This document shows, one piece after another, positions 44,586 to 54,131 of a stretch of 64,000 nucleotides of DNA. Made by a program: the position numbers and the translations under genes. The number at the start of each line of letters is the position of its first letter. The first letter of the stretch is position 1. The notes under the pieces were generated by a model. That model worked only from the letters and a program-made list of their open reading frames with translations. It searched no databases and was not told where the DNA came from. The stretch covers positions 124,686,402 through 124,750,401 of the forward strand of contig CM037877.1 of NCBI GenBank assembly GCA_021292165.1, in the 5' to 3' direction. The DNA comes from Shinisaurus crocodilurus. Its lineage: Eukaryota; Chordata; Lepidosauria; Squamata; Shinisauridae.

Positions 44586-44743
44586 TTAATCTATCCATAA
44601 GGCAAATACCAACATACACATTACAACATAAAGAGAGAGAAGAAAGAGAGGAGAGAAGAGTAGCTAACCCCAAACATTTGGTTAGCTAAATACCCTTCAG
44701 GTGTGCTAAAAGGCAATTCATCTTAAAGGGAGATTACACCACA

Positions 44744-45947
44744 TAGACTACATGAGGGAGAAAAGTTTTTGCCCGGTCCTTTGCCTGATGAGGTGGCTTT
44801 CTATTTTCCAGGCATTTTTAATTCATTAAAAAGTGGGGTGGGGGGACTATCCAATTGCATTGTGAAGTGGTGCAGTCCATTCTGTCACTTCATTCTGCTG
44901 CGTACATAGTCCAGTCCTATGACTTGTTTAACTGGGTGACAGTCCTTATTGTGGGTCAAGTTCCAGCATGCCCACTAAATTCTGTAACTGCTCCAACAGT
45001 ACAAAATAACCTACTGCATCAAGCGTTACGTGTTTTGCTTGTTGTAAAGCCTGATACAAAAGCCTATCTAAAAGATCAAGAACATTTTTATCATTCAGGT
45101 ATGCCTGAAGTTGCTAAGCAACCATATGTTCCATTATGTTGCTTGGAAATGGGAGATCAGATACTAGATTGTGATTTACTGGGTCATCGAAACTCAAAGA
45201 TTTTCTAGGGAGCAGATGGATAACTGCCTCCTTAAGAGGTATAGACATCTTCCCTATCATCATTTAATTTTTTTAAAGAGCACCTAAATTATACTTAATA
45301 ATAACTGAGAATCTGGAAAGTAATTTCTCTCTACAAAATTTTATTAGTCGGAAGCGGCAAAGATTCTATGAGGAAATATTTCCACAAGCATCCTGTCAAT
45401 ATCTGAGGAAGAAACAAAGTTCCAGGGAACTTTGCTGGGAAGGGCAAAACAAGCTCTCTACATCTGTTGCTTCTTGGCTGATGTAGGGAGCCAGGTTGGT
45501 CTCCATCTTGCCATGATGTTTATCCTGGGAGGCAGGGGGTGCAGCCTCCCAGTGGCCCTTGGTTCTCTGGCCAATGAATGATGTCAGACTCAGAGTCTGC
45601 AGTTCCAGGGAACTGTCCAGGGAATTTCAGGGAAGACTTCAAACCAAAGTTTTGAACTGGTCATTTGATCAAGGGAAGATTTTTTTTTTTAAAAAAAAAT
45701 CTTAATTGGGAGGACCATCTATGATGTTTAGCGTTTATCCCAATTTTTTTTTTATTACTAATAATAATCAAGCATTTAACTGGTCTTCAGTAATATTGAG
45801 ATACTGCTACTGCTTAGCTTAGTGTGTATATTTTTGGAAATAAGTTGTAAGAAAAAGTAGCATTTGTACAGATGTATATAATTTGTTTTCTTCCGACACT
45901 AACTTTTTAAAATTCTGTGTTTCTAACTGCCATCTTTATGGATTCAG
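44744..45947. other. Intron upstream of the cassette exon
   Basis: No repeat is recognised with confidence. 45640-45760 has long A and T runs. The 3' 100 bp supplies the weak polypyrimidine tract of the 39-nt exon. Open frames here carry no conserved motif. Confidence 0.5.
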
Positions 45948-45986
45948 CTACAGAAACGGGAGCGCTCCTGCAGAGCTTATGTCCAG
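45948..45986 (+). CDS. ADGRL2: ADGRL2 39-nt cassette exon (LQKRERSCRAYVQ)
   Basis: Thirteen codons read LQKRERSCRAYVQ, flanked by ttcag at 45943-45947 and GTACTT at 45987-45992. From family knowledge this peptide sits between SLNK and AMVETV in some latrophilin isoforms and is missing from others. The neighbouring exons here end and begin exactly at those residues, so inclusion or skipping keeps the frame. The splice sites look weak: the donor is GTACTT and the tract before the acceptor is interrupted by purines (ctttatggattcag), which fits an alternative exon. A TGC triplet at 45928-45930, about 17 nt upstream of the exon, resembles the UGC motif used by neuronal SRRM4-dependent small exons; that link is inference. 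The exon is far too short to show up as a long open frame, and its frame is hidden by other frames. It adds a basic, cysteine-containing loop to the extracellular part. Confidence 0.93.
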
Positions 45987-46487
45987 GTACTTGCAAGGTT
46001 TTTTTTACTTACGCATTGAATGGTTTTGCTTTGATGATGATGGTGATGATGATGAATATTATTACTATTAGTTCAGCAACACTAGACACAGCACTGTGCA
46101 GAATTTCTTCAGCATATATAGACATATCTCTACTCCTAAGAAGCATACAATCTAAAACAAATAATAAGGAAAGCAACAGAAGGAGGGGAGGGTGAGCCAA
46201 GGCTGTCAGTGGCAGCAGATAATTGAAGCAAAACTTACACAAGAGGCTGTGTGGTGTTTTTATTTTTGGTAGATTCTGAGTTTTCAGTTTTTCACAGTTT
46301 TCACAAATGATTTGTATTGAGGTGTTTTCATTAGTGAGCATTTCAAGTGAAGCTGGCCCACAGCACATCAGGCTGTATCACCGTATCATGTGTTCAAACT
46401 TGTATTTAATTTGCCTTGTATGCTATACCAACATGGAGAAGACTCTGTCCCCAGTTCCTACACTCATGCATGGCAAGGATATGCCAC
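45987..46487. other. Intron downstream of the cassette exon
   Basis: Begins with the weak donor GTACTT, a T8 run at 45999-46006 and a GATGAT microsatellite at about 46034-46055 that continues into ATTATTACTATTA. No gene or clear repeat family is seen after that. Confidence 0.5.
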
Positions 46488-46735
46488 CTCCATATTATCT
46501 GGATTGAGTTTCAGCTTATTTTCCTGATTTGATTACCTCAGTTGTAATGTCAAGTTGTTAAAGTTTGAGACAAATTGAATCAAATTTGTGGCACCCACAC
46601 AACCATTCACATAGTATAGAACAGTGTCTCCTAGTACCACCTTCTGGACCATAATATGGTATCTCCCACTCTGAACCTGAGCCAAGTGGCCCAGAAGGCT
46701 CTGAAAGCCACTGAGACTGCAACACTGTACATAGA
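46488..46735 (-). mobile_element. Old L2 LINE fragment
   Basis: The stretch ccacctccatattatctggattgagtt and taccaccttctgga lines up with the L2 at 37640-37930 on the minus strand but with many changes. A further eroded piece lies at about 47020-47090 (aggctggaagctagattg). Confidence 0.6.
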
Positions 46736-46736
46736 T

Positions 46737-46803
46737 TTCATAGATCATAGAGTTGGAAGGGGCCTACAAGGCTATCGAGTCCAACCCCCTGCTCAATGCA
46801 GGA
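46737..46803 (-). mobile_element. CR1 3' tail
   Basis: 67 bp of the CR1 end in minus orientation, with gatcatagagttggaagggg, directly followed by the 5S-derived SINE. Confidence 0.85.
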
Positions 46804-46806
46804 AAC

Positions 46807-46893
46807 TAGAGGAGGGGTCTCCCATCCAAGTAATAACCAGGCCTGACCCTGCTTAACTTTCCACGCTCAGACAAGCTGAGCCAGCGTGAGCCA
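46807..46893 (-). mobile_element. 5S rRNA-derived SINE fragment
   Basis: The minus strand contains the 5S rRNA-like blocks (plus strand: gtctcccatccaagtaataa, ccaggcctgaccctgcttaa) corresponding to box C and the intermediate element, then the diverged head shared with 44524-44585. It lies against a CR1 tail, as does the other copy. Confidence 0.78.
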
Positions 46894-46980
46894 CAGACAT
46901 ATTGACCTGGAAACAAGCCCCACTGAACTCAATGGGACTTACTTCTGAATAGACATGCATAAGATTGGACTCCAGTAGAA
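46894..46980. repeat. Short interspersed repeat (unclassified)
   Basis: cactgaactcaatgggactt then acttctgaatagacatgc is a widespread amniote-type repeat motif in my experience of squamate sequence; a similar trace occurs near 61893 (gagtaaacatgcacaggatt). Class not assigned. Confidence 0.35.
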
Positions 46981-47269
46981 CAAGATGATACTCCCCTTGA
47001 CTTTTTTCCTGGTGAATGAGAGCAATGAAATCAACTATAGTCCTAAAACTAGGCTGGAAGCTAGATTGAAAAGGGCCATCAGTTCAACACTGAAGATATT
47101 TCAGCATAGCTATGCATGATACTTAGATTTGTTATCTTCAGCATGTGAAATTGTCAGCCTGCTGATAGTTTGTATACCTTATAGATCCCATTTATTGACT
47201 TAGCTTCCGACAGCAAGCATGGTCTGAGCTTTAGAATGGACTAATTGTGATACATCCAGTGTAATCTGG

Positions 47270-47820
47270 AGTAGGGTTGGGTTACTCTGTCAAGCTTGAT
47301 CTTACTCAAGTTCTCCTTTTTTCACTGCTAAATCCATTCAATCCCATTTATTTCTGCATTGGATTGTGACTTTTTTTAAATCTGCATGAGAATTCGTATG
47401 TATTTTCATAGCCATTTTTTCAAAATATACACATTTTGTGTGTCTTTTTCATATGTACACATACAGTGTATGAAAAACACTGTCTTCAACAGAAAGATAG
47501 TTTGCAAAAATACATACATTTATCAAATGTACGTATTTTTGCAAGTGATTTTTCCATTGAATACTGTGTTTTTCATATTTCCCCAAATACATGCATTTTT
47601 TAATAGATCCTGTATCAAACATACATATTTTTGTGCACATTCTTTCAAATGTACCCAATTTGTAGATTTGTACATGTTTTTCGCAAACTGCACCATAAAC
47701 ATCAGAAAAGTACAGATTTCGATGTCCAGCTGCATTCTAGTTCATGTTTAGATTTGGGAACTGCAAATTTGGTAAGTTGACATTGAAATGTGAATTGAAC
47801 AAATTTCTCACCCATCCCTA
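47270..47820. mobile_element. AT-rich MITE with internal palindromes
   Basis: The left gtagggttggg and right cccatccctaaa are imperfect inverted ends. Inside, blocks such as cagtgtatgaaaaacactgt and gcaaaaatacatacat recur in both orientations. No ORF with recognisable motifs. Confidence 0.5.
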
Positions 47821-48029
47821 AAATTTTGGAGGACATAATGAAGATTTTCTGTACCACCACCTTGTTATATTATGTTGCATAGGCAAAGAAGTCACACAAA
47901 CAGATCTCAGGCCTGCCCCCCCCACACACACAAAGGGTGTTCCAGAATTTGGAACTAACACAGGAGAAAGCCTGACACGTGGGCCTCTGCAAAAGGGCCT
48001 CTCCTACTGATCTTAATAAATGAGCAGGT

Positions 48030-48130
48030 TCATACTGAGACAGGCAGTCCCTCAGATAGCCAGTCCCTCAGATAGGGCCTAAGCCATTTAGAGCTTTAGG
48101 GCTCAAGTCTATGGGTTGCACTCCTTTCAT
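48030..48130 (-). mobile_element. Old L2 fragment
   Basis: cctcagatagggcctaagcc followed by atttagagctttagggct resembles the L2 minus strand near 34846-34880. Two tandem copies of a 21-bp piece (gcagtccctcagatagcca) are present. Confidence 0.5.
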
Positions 48131-48188
48131 CTTCTGAGTATCGAGTGCCCTGTCGGGCTACTTCCGGCAGGGTGGGAGGAGCAATTTT

Positions 48189-49191
48189 CAGGGATGTTGA
48201 AGAGTCCTTGGTCTCGAGTCATGAGTCGAGTCATGAGTCTTTGGACCCGAGTCTCGAGTCCGAGTCTGAGTCCTTGGTCCAAAATGGTGACTCGCGAGTC
48301 ACGAGTCACAAGTCACTCCCAAAGCAGACTCCACGAGTCCCTATTAAAATCAATGGGATTTTTTCCCAACAAAATAAGGCTACTTCAGATGTGTTGTTTA
48401 AATAAATTCTAGGAACAAGTGTGCCTTTTTATTTCAAAACTCTGCAACTGATTTTGGCAAGAACAGACCAGGCAGAAAAGCCCAAAATAACCAGGCAGGC
48501 AGAGGAGGCAGGGAACCCCAAAGCAGGCAGGCAGAGGCCTTTGTCTTGGACAATTCAACTGTTGAACTGGTCAAGAAGAGACCAGGCAGGTAGAGGAGGC
48601 TGGGTACCCCAGACAGGCAGGCAGAGGCAGCCAAACCCAAAATGTCTGAAAGGTTGCATTTTAGAAAAATGATTTTAAAAAATAAACTTGCTGTACTTCC
48701 TAAAACTTATCCATGTTGCATTTGAGGAACATGATTTTTTCTAAATGTTTGGCCCCCATTCTGGAACGGTGAGATCTCATCACAATTCCACCCTCACTGA
48801 ACACCCGCTCCACTGGTGATGAACTTGCTGGAACCAGAAACACACTCAGAGCAGCCACACAGAGTAATCTCAGGTCCTTCTTCTGCCTCTCCCAAGTACG
48901 CAACACATCAATCAAAATAAATCTTGACACACTGTTGGGGCTGCACTCCTGGTAGCCGTCCATAGTGGCCGAGCAGCGGCACACCTCACTTCCATGCACT
49001 CTTCGCTGGCAATCACGCTCCTCTCCACTCCTTCTGGCACAGCCCAGGGATGTTGAAGAGTCCTTGGTCTCGAGTCCCGAGTCGAGTCTCGAGTCCCATT
49101 AAAAATATTGGGACTCGAGTCCGAGTCGAGTCAGAGGGGGGACTCAGTCCGACTCACGAGTTGAGTCCTCGAGTCCGAGTCCCCATCCCTG
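48189..49191 (-). mobile_element. hAT element with GACTC repeats and transposase C-terminus
   Basis: The ends CAGGGATGTTGAAG and CCCCATCCCTG are flanked by a perfect 8-bp duplication GCAATTTT (48181-48188 and 49192-49199). The ends carry dense GACTC/GAGTC repeats. It is the same family as 17016-17798 but in the opposite orientation, and retains a stretch (48700-48960) lost from that copy. Confidence 0.95.
48700..48999 (-). pseudogene. hAT transposase C-terminal dimerisation domain remnant
   Basis: An open frame of 99 codons reads RFILIDVLRTWERQ then FLVPASSSPVERVFSEGG and MRSHRSRMGAKHLEKIMFLK. The block P-A-S-S-S-P-V-E-R-V-F-S is the signature of the hAT family dimerisation domain (Dimer_Tnp_hAT). 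The zinc-finger BED domain and catalytic core are absent, so this copy cannot make transposase by itself. Confidence 0.9.
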
Positions 49192-49479
49192 GCAATTTTC
49201 ACCTCTCCATCCTCCTTTTACTTTGTTTTCCTCTAGATGGGCCTCAGAGCCCTTCTGGAGAAGGCACACTGCTGAGGGCAGTGCTGGGGCTGGCGAGGCC
49301 ACAGGATTTTTTGTATCCTGGCCTTTCCTCTCCTCTCCCCTCCCCTGCCAGCCCACCAGAATGCCCTCTTTCTGACCACTATGACCTCAGAAAGCATGCC
49401 CCGCAGTTCTTTCCATGGAGGCTGCAAGGGGGCAGCAGTAGGACAAGGATCAGATTTTGAAGTCCCCACCCCTTCCCAA

Positions 49480-49800
49480 AGGTATAGCAGTGTCTATGGC
49501 TTTAGGAGGAGAAATCCAAAAAAAGCCTATGGTCCCTGGGACACTCTCCAGGAACCACAGGATTGCTCTCTCCAAGGTTTAAAATCAACACCTTGAATTG
49601 AGCCTGGAAAACAATTGGCATCCAATAGTTTCAGTGTTGGGGTGATGTGGTCACGTGATACTATGCACTGGTTCCCATCCTAGCAGCTGCATTTTGCACA
49701 AATTGAAGCTTCTGGACATTTTTCAAGGATTAGCCCATGTAAAGTGCATTGAAATGGTCTAACCATGATGCAACCCAGGCATGGATAACTGTTGCCAGAT
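49480..49800 (-). mobile_element. Old L2 fragment
   Basis: 49565-49790 aligns by eye with the L2 minus strand at 34870-35100 (caacaccttgaattgagcct, gaagcttctggacattttt), with many changes. The 49480-49560 part is less certain. Confidence 0.55.
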
Positions 49801-49849
49801 CAGACACACTTTATGCTCACTTTCCTCCCACCCCCATTATTTTTGTTAC

Positions 49850-51553
49850 ATTTACCATGAGGAATTACTTCAGGCTTATTGACAAATTGAAAACAAACAA
49901 ATCACCAGGCCCAGATGATGTCCATCCAAAAGTTTATAGGGAACTCAATGGTGACATTGCTGACCTTCTAATAAAAATATGTAATATGTACCTAAGATCA
50001 GCCTCTGTGCCAAAGGACTAGATTGTGGCCAATGCAATCATAGGGCGGGGGGGCGGGGAATCCAGGAAATTACTGGCTGGTTAGCTTAATGTCTGTTCTG
50101 GAAAAATTGGTGGAAAGCAGTATTAAAGATAAAATTATCAAGCATATAGAAAGACAAGCCTTGGTGAAGAAGAATCAACATGGCTTCTGCAAAGTCCTGT
50201 CTAACCAAACTTTTAAGAGTTTTTTGTGACTGTCAAACAAGCATGTGGACAGTCCAATAGACATCCAATAGACATTGTTTACTTGGACTTTCAAACAGCT
50301 TTTGACAAAGTCCCTCGCCAAAGACTCCTGAGCAAACTTAGTAGTTATGGGATAAGAGAGGTCTTTTAATGAATTGATAACTGAACAAGAAACAGAGAGT
50401 AGAAGTAAATGGTCAGTTCACAATGGAGGGATGTAAGCAATCAGGATCTGTGCTATTTAACTTGTTTATGCAGTTATCTGTGAGCACTGAGGCAGCCAAC
50501 TTTGCTGATGACACCAAATTGTTTAGAGTGGTTAAAACAAAAAGGAATAGCAAAGAGCTCCGGTAGGATCTCTCCAAACTGGGGAAATGGCAATCAAAAT
50601 GGCAGATGCAGTTCTATGTAAGCAAGTGTAAATTGATGCACAGTGGGCCAAAATAATTCTAATTTCACATACATATACTGATGCGGTCTGAGTTGGCAAT
50701 GACTGACCAGGAAAGGGATCTTGGGGTTGTGGTGGATAGCTCAATGAAAACATCAACCCAGTGTGTGGCTGCTTTGATAAAGTATTAAAGTATTGTGAAC
50801 CGCCCAGAGAGCTTCGGCTGTGGGGCGGTATATAAATGAAATAAATAAATAAATAAATTCCATGTTGAAGATCATTAGAAAAGAAATCAAAAATAAAATT
50901 ACTAACACTATGTCTTTATAAAAATCTATGGTGTGACCACATTTGGAATACTGTGTGTGCTTATGGTCACCACACCTCAAAATGTATATCATAGATCTAG
51001 GAACATTACAGAAAATGGCAACCAAACAGATGAAGGGACTGCAGCAACTCCCCTATGATGAGAAGTTACAGCTTGTGGGACTGTTTAACTTAGAAAAATG
51101 GTAAGGGGGAATCATGATAGAGGTGTAAAATTAGGCAAGGTGTGGAGGAAGTGGATAACCTCTCTCATAATACTAGAATCCAGGGTCATCCCATGAAGCT
51201 GATTGGTGGGAGATTCAGGAGGGAGAAAAGGAAGGACTTCTTCACACAGTGCATAGCTAAACTATGGAATTCACTACCACAAGATGTAGTGATTGCTGTA
51301 CACAAGAAGGGGAGTACACAAATTCATGGAGGATAAGGCTATCCTTGACTACTACTAATAATGGTGGTTACTTCTAGCATCAGAGGCAGTATGCCTCTGT
51401 ATACCAGTTGCTGAGGAACACAAATGGGAAGGTGCTCAGCTCTGTGTCCTGCTTGTGGGCTGCCCATGGGTATCTGATTAGCCACTGTGGGAACACGATA
51501 CTGGACTAGATAGGCCTTTGGTTTAATCCAGCATGCCTCTTCTTGTGTTCTTC
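49850..51553 (+). mobile_element. Old CR1 of the L3-like branch
   Basis: RT motifs are NKSPGPDDVHPKVYREL (49900), VYLDFQTAFDKVPRQRLLSK (50280) and NFADDTKLFR (50500), and the 3' end reads ttggtttaatccagcatgcc then tcttcttgtgttctt, as in L3/CR1 3' ends known from mammals and reptiles. Several frameshifts and stops show great age. A short L2 tail is inserted at 50789-50859. It is clearly a different branch from the young CR1 copies. Confidence 0.8.
50789..50859 (+). mobile_element. L2 tail inside the L3-like CR1
   Basis: The hairpin ccgcccagagagcttcggct with ggggcggtatataaat and an (AATA)n tail, 71 bp, interrupts the older LINE. Confidence 0.8.
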
Positions 51554-52069
51554 TGATCAGCTTGATGCTATCCATGTCATTTACTCAGAAGAACCTTCAC
51601 TATTGAACCACTACTGGTTTTTGCTTGTGTCACACTTGTAGTCTGAACTCTGCACATGTTTTGATATCACTGATGCTAGGATTCTACCCTAATATTTAAA
51701 AATATTCTAGGACTGAGCTCTCATGAGTTGTGGTTGTGTCTCTCTTCATTGTGAGTCGAGGGAAGCATGTTTCAACCCACCCACCCCCAAGTACCTTAGA
51801 CAAGAAAAAAACCAGCTTCCTATGACCAGAATACAAGTCCCTAGAAAACACACACTCACTGCAGGGGTGACCTTTTCATGTTTTTAAGCAGAAAACAATT
51901 ATCTTTGTATTACTATGCAAAGAGCGTATAAAACTGTTTATTTTACCATGTCTGTTTGGTTGAATTATTCTAAGTCATTTTATCTTCAAAAGGTGTTGCA
52001 ATCAAATCTCTCACCCCCAATAGATAATTGGGGTAAAGGAACAGAATATTGTTAAACCCCCTACACACT

Positions 52070-52119
<50 letters not shown>

Positions 52120-52639
52120 AAAACAGACATAATACTGCTGAAGAAATCACTGCTTATTGAATTCTCCCCGAATAATCTTATCTCTTCAAGGCACACTTCT
52201 GTGCACACCTAGTTCTGAGTTGCCTTGGTTCCATTGAAATCAGGAGAAATTTCTTCAGAATAAACATGAGCAGGATCCAGTTGCAAGTGAGTGAGAATGG
52301 CTGGCAAGGAACAGGAGAGGACAAAATAAAGAACCATTTTGGAATGGCTTTGATCTTCTGCAGCTGCTTGTGCAGCCAAGAGCGTCTGAGGTCTTCATCC
52401 ATTTGCTGCCTGCCTTGTCAGCTATTGCGGCCTTCCCTATAACCTGGAGCAAAGGTTTATACACATGTATATTCAAAGCATATATGTGTACTAATTAAAC
52501 AAGTATATTCCTCCAAATCTTTCTCTACACCCAATTCTTTATGTTTATATTCTAAAATGAAACAGAACAAGAAGTAAACTGTGAGAGAGATCAGAAATAC
52601 TGGCAACAAAGAGCAGTCTTAATGGTGCTTTTTCTACTC
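51554..52639. other. Intronic DNA with a (GA)n microsatellite
   Basis: 52079-52113 is about 17 GA repeats following ACAC. Nothing else is recognised in this stretch. Confidence 0.5.
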
Positions 52640-53327
52640 TACTCTTTTTTTTTTTAGAAAAAAAAATATTTAAAAAAACCCACAGACAAACATGACAAAA
52701 ACACAACAACACAAAACTAAAATGGACTTCCGATTTTTCCCACAACAAAGTATAAATATCCTTATATACACTACTCTGTAGTTTATAAATAAATTTCACT
52801 TTTTTCTGTAGTCAAACATTCTTCTTCTAATTCCTCCACCTCACAAGTTCAATTTTTTTTTATTAACAATAACCATATATGTTAATTCTTCTACTTCTTC
52901 TACCAATCTAAAACTTTTCTAGTTCTATTTAATACAGTTCCCTATTTCTTCCCTTCTACTACATTTATCAAAGGACAAGCCACCACCTATTTTCAGTACC
53001 CCACACCCCAAGTTTTTGACCCCTTTCTATTACATCCATAACTTTACCTTTCAAATACTAAGTCACTACTATAATAACAAATCCTTATTTTGTTTTAACA
53101 GTAATAAGTTTGTCAGGGAACATCTTTCTAATATAGTCCTCCCCCAAAATACCAATCAAATTCATTTACCCCAAAACAAGCTACCACATATTTCCCCCTT
53201 TAATCAATATCTCACACCCCAAATTTTTGACCCATTTTTTTCTTCCCTTCCATTGCTCATTAATCATTAATTTCAACAAAAAATCATTTTACCAATAACA
53301 CTTTACCTTTCAAGTTCTAACTTACTA

Positions 53328-53575
53328 CAGTAATACCTTGGATTGCAAGTAACTTGGTTTGAGAGCGTTTTGCAAGACAAGCAAATTTTTAAATATTTAT
53401 TTAATTTTTTTTTACTTGATATACAAGCGACGTCTTGCAATACAAGTACTGTAGTACGGCTTAAATTAAAAATCTCTGTACAAATTTTTTTGGGGGGATT
53501 TCGTTTTGATATAAGAGTGTTTTGGATTACAAGCACGTTTCCAGAACGAATTATGCTCTCAATCCAAGGCATGTA
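53328..53575. mobile_element. mariner/Tigger-like MITE, degraded
   Basis: The left end cagtaataccttggattgca is mirrored by ctcaatccaaggcatgtac at the right, adjacent to TA. Internal blocks (ttgcaagacaagc, gtcttgcaatacaag) also pair. 248 bp, no ORF. Confidence 0.65.
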
Positions 53576-53993
53576 CTAAGACAAATCATTATTTTCTTCT
53601 AATCATACCAACCTCTTCAAAAATCATCTTTCTGATAAAATCCTTCCCACTAACATTTGTAAATAAGTATACCCTTATAAACTTCTCTTTATGGCCTTTT
53701 AAAACAATATTTTTTCACTTATTTTACCATTATAAAAAGGGATTCTCTCTCTCTCTCTCTCTTTCTTTTTCATCCCAAACTAGAGAGATTATTTTATCTC
53801 TTAAAGGGATCTATCTCACAAATTCCTTTAGGTTCAAAACCATGATTTTTCTATTGGGATCCCTCTCACCAATCCCCCACAAGCACCCTCTCCCATTTAG
53901 ATCTCTCTCACAGATCTACTTGACCTTAAGAACCACCTTAATTTGTTCCATTCGAACCTCTCTCAAAAGTCCCCCATAAATTCAGCCATTTCA

Positions 53994-54131
53994 TAGAATC
54001 ATAGAATCATAGAAAAGTAGAGTTGGAAGGGGCCTACAAGGCCATCGAGTCCAACCCCCTGCTCAATGCAGGAATCCAGGTCAAAGCATCCCCGACAGAT
54101 GGCTGTCCAGCCGCACCTTGAATGCCTCCAT
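53994..54131 (-). mobile_element. CR1 3' tail
   Basis: 138 bp of CR1 3' end in minus orientation (tcatagaatcatagaatcat to tgaatgcctcca), within the L1-like region. Confidence 0.9.

Larger units (their letters stand above)
33988..44743 (-). mobile_element. Ty3/gypsy retrotransposon with both LTRs, host of many nested insertions
   Basis: The 3' LTR lies at 33988-34231 and the 5' LTR at 44281-44743 (minus orientation). Between them, right to left, are gag with a CCHC knuckle (43338-43392), protease with LDTGAKAN (from 43176), RT with IADDMI (42665-42163), RNase H with TDASKDGLGACLL (42137-41235) and integrase pieces (40693-40409, 40133-39948, 39872-39576). A primer-binding-site-like TGGTGTCAGAAG adjoins the 5' LTR and a polypurine tract GAAAAGGAGA adjoins the 3' LTR. 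The flanks TAGAT and TAGAC suggest a 5-bp duplication with one change. Everything else in the span is later insertion. Frameshifts occur throughout pol, so it is dead. Confidence 0.9.
44281..44743 (-). repeat. 5' LTR of the Ty3/gypsy element, interrupted
   Basis: It matches the 3' LTR on both sides of an insertion at 44374-44585 that is bounded by TTAATC (44368-44373 and 44586-44591). The insertion holds a palindromic MITE, a CR1 tail and a 5S-derived piece. Without it, length is about 245 bp, equal to the other LTR. Confidence 0.88.

Noticed and set aside
46807..46893. 5S rRNA gene or pseudogene
   Set aside because: Only part of 5S is present and the head is replaced in the same way as in the second copy, so it is SINE-derived.
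47386..47751. 121-codon plus-strand frame rich in cysteine and phenylalanine
   Set aside because: It lies in AT-rich palindromic MITE DNA with open frames on both strands and no conserved residues.
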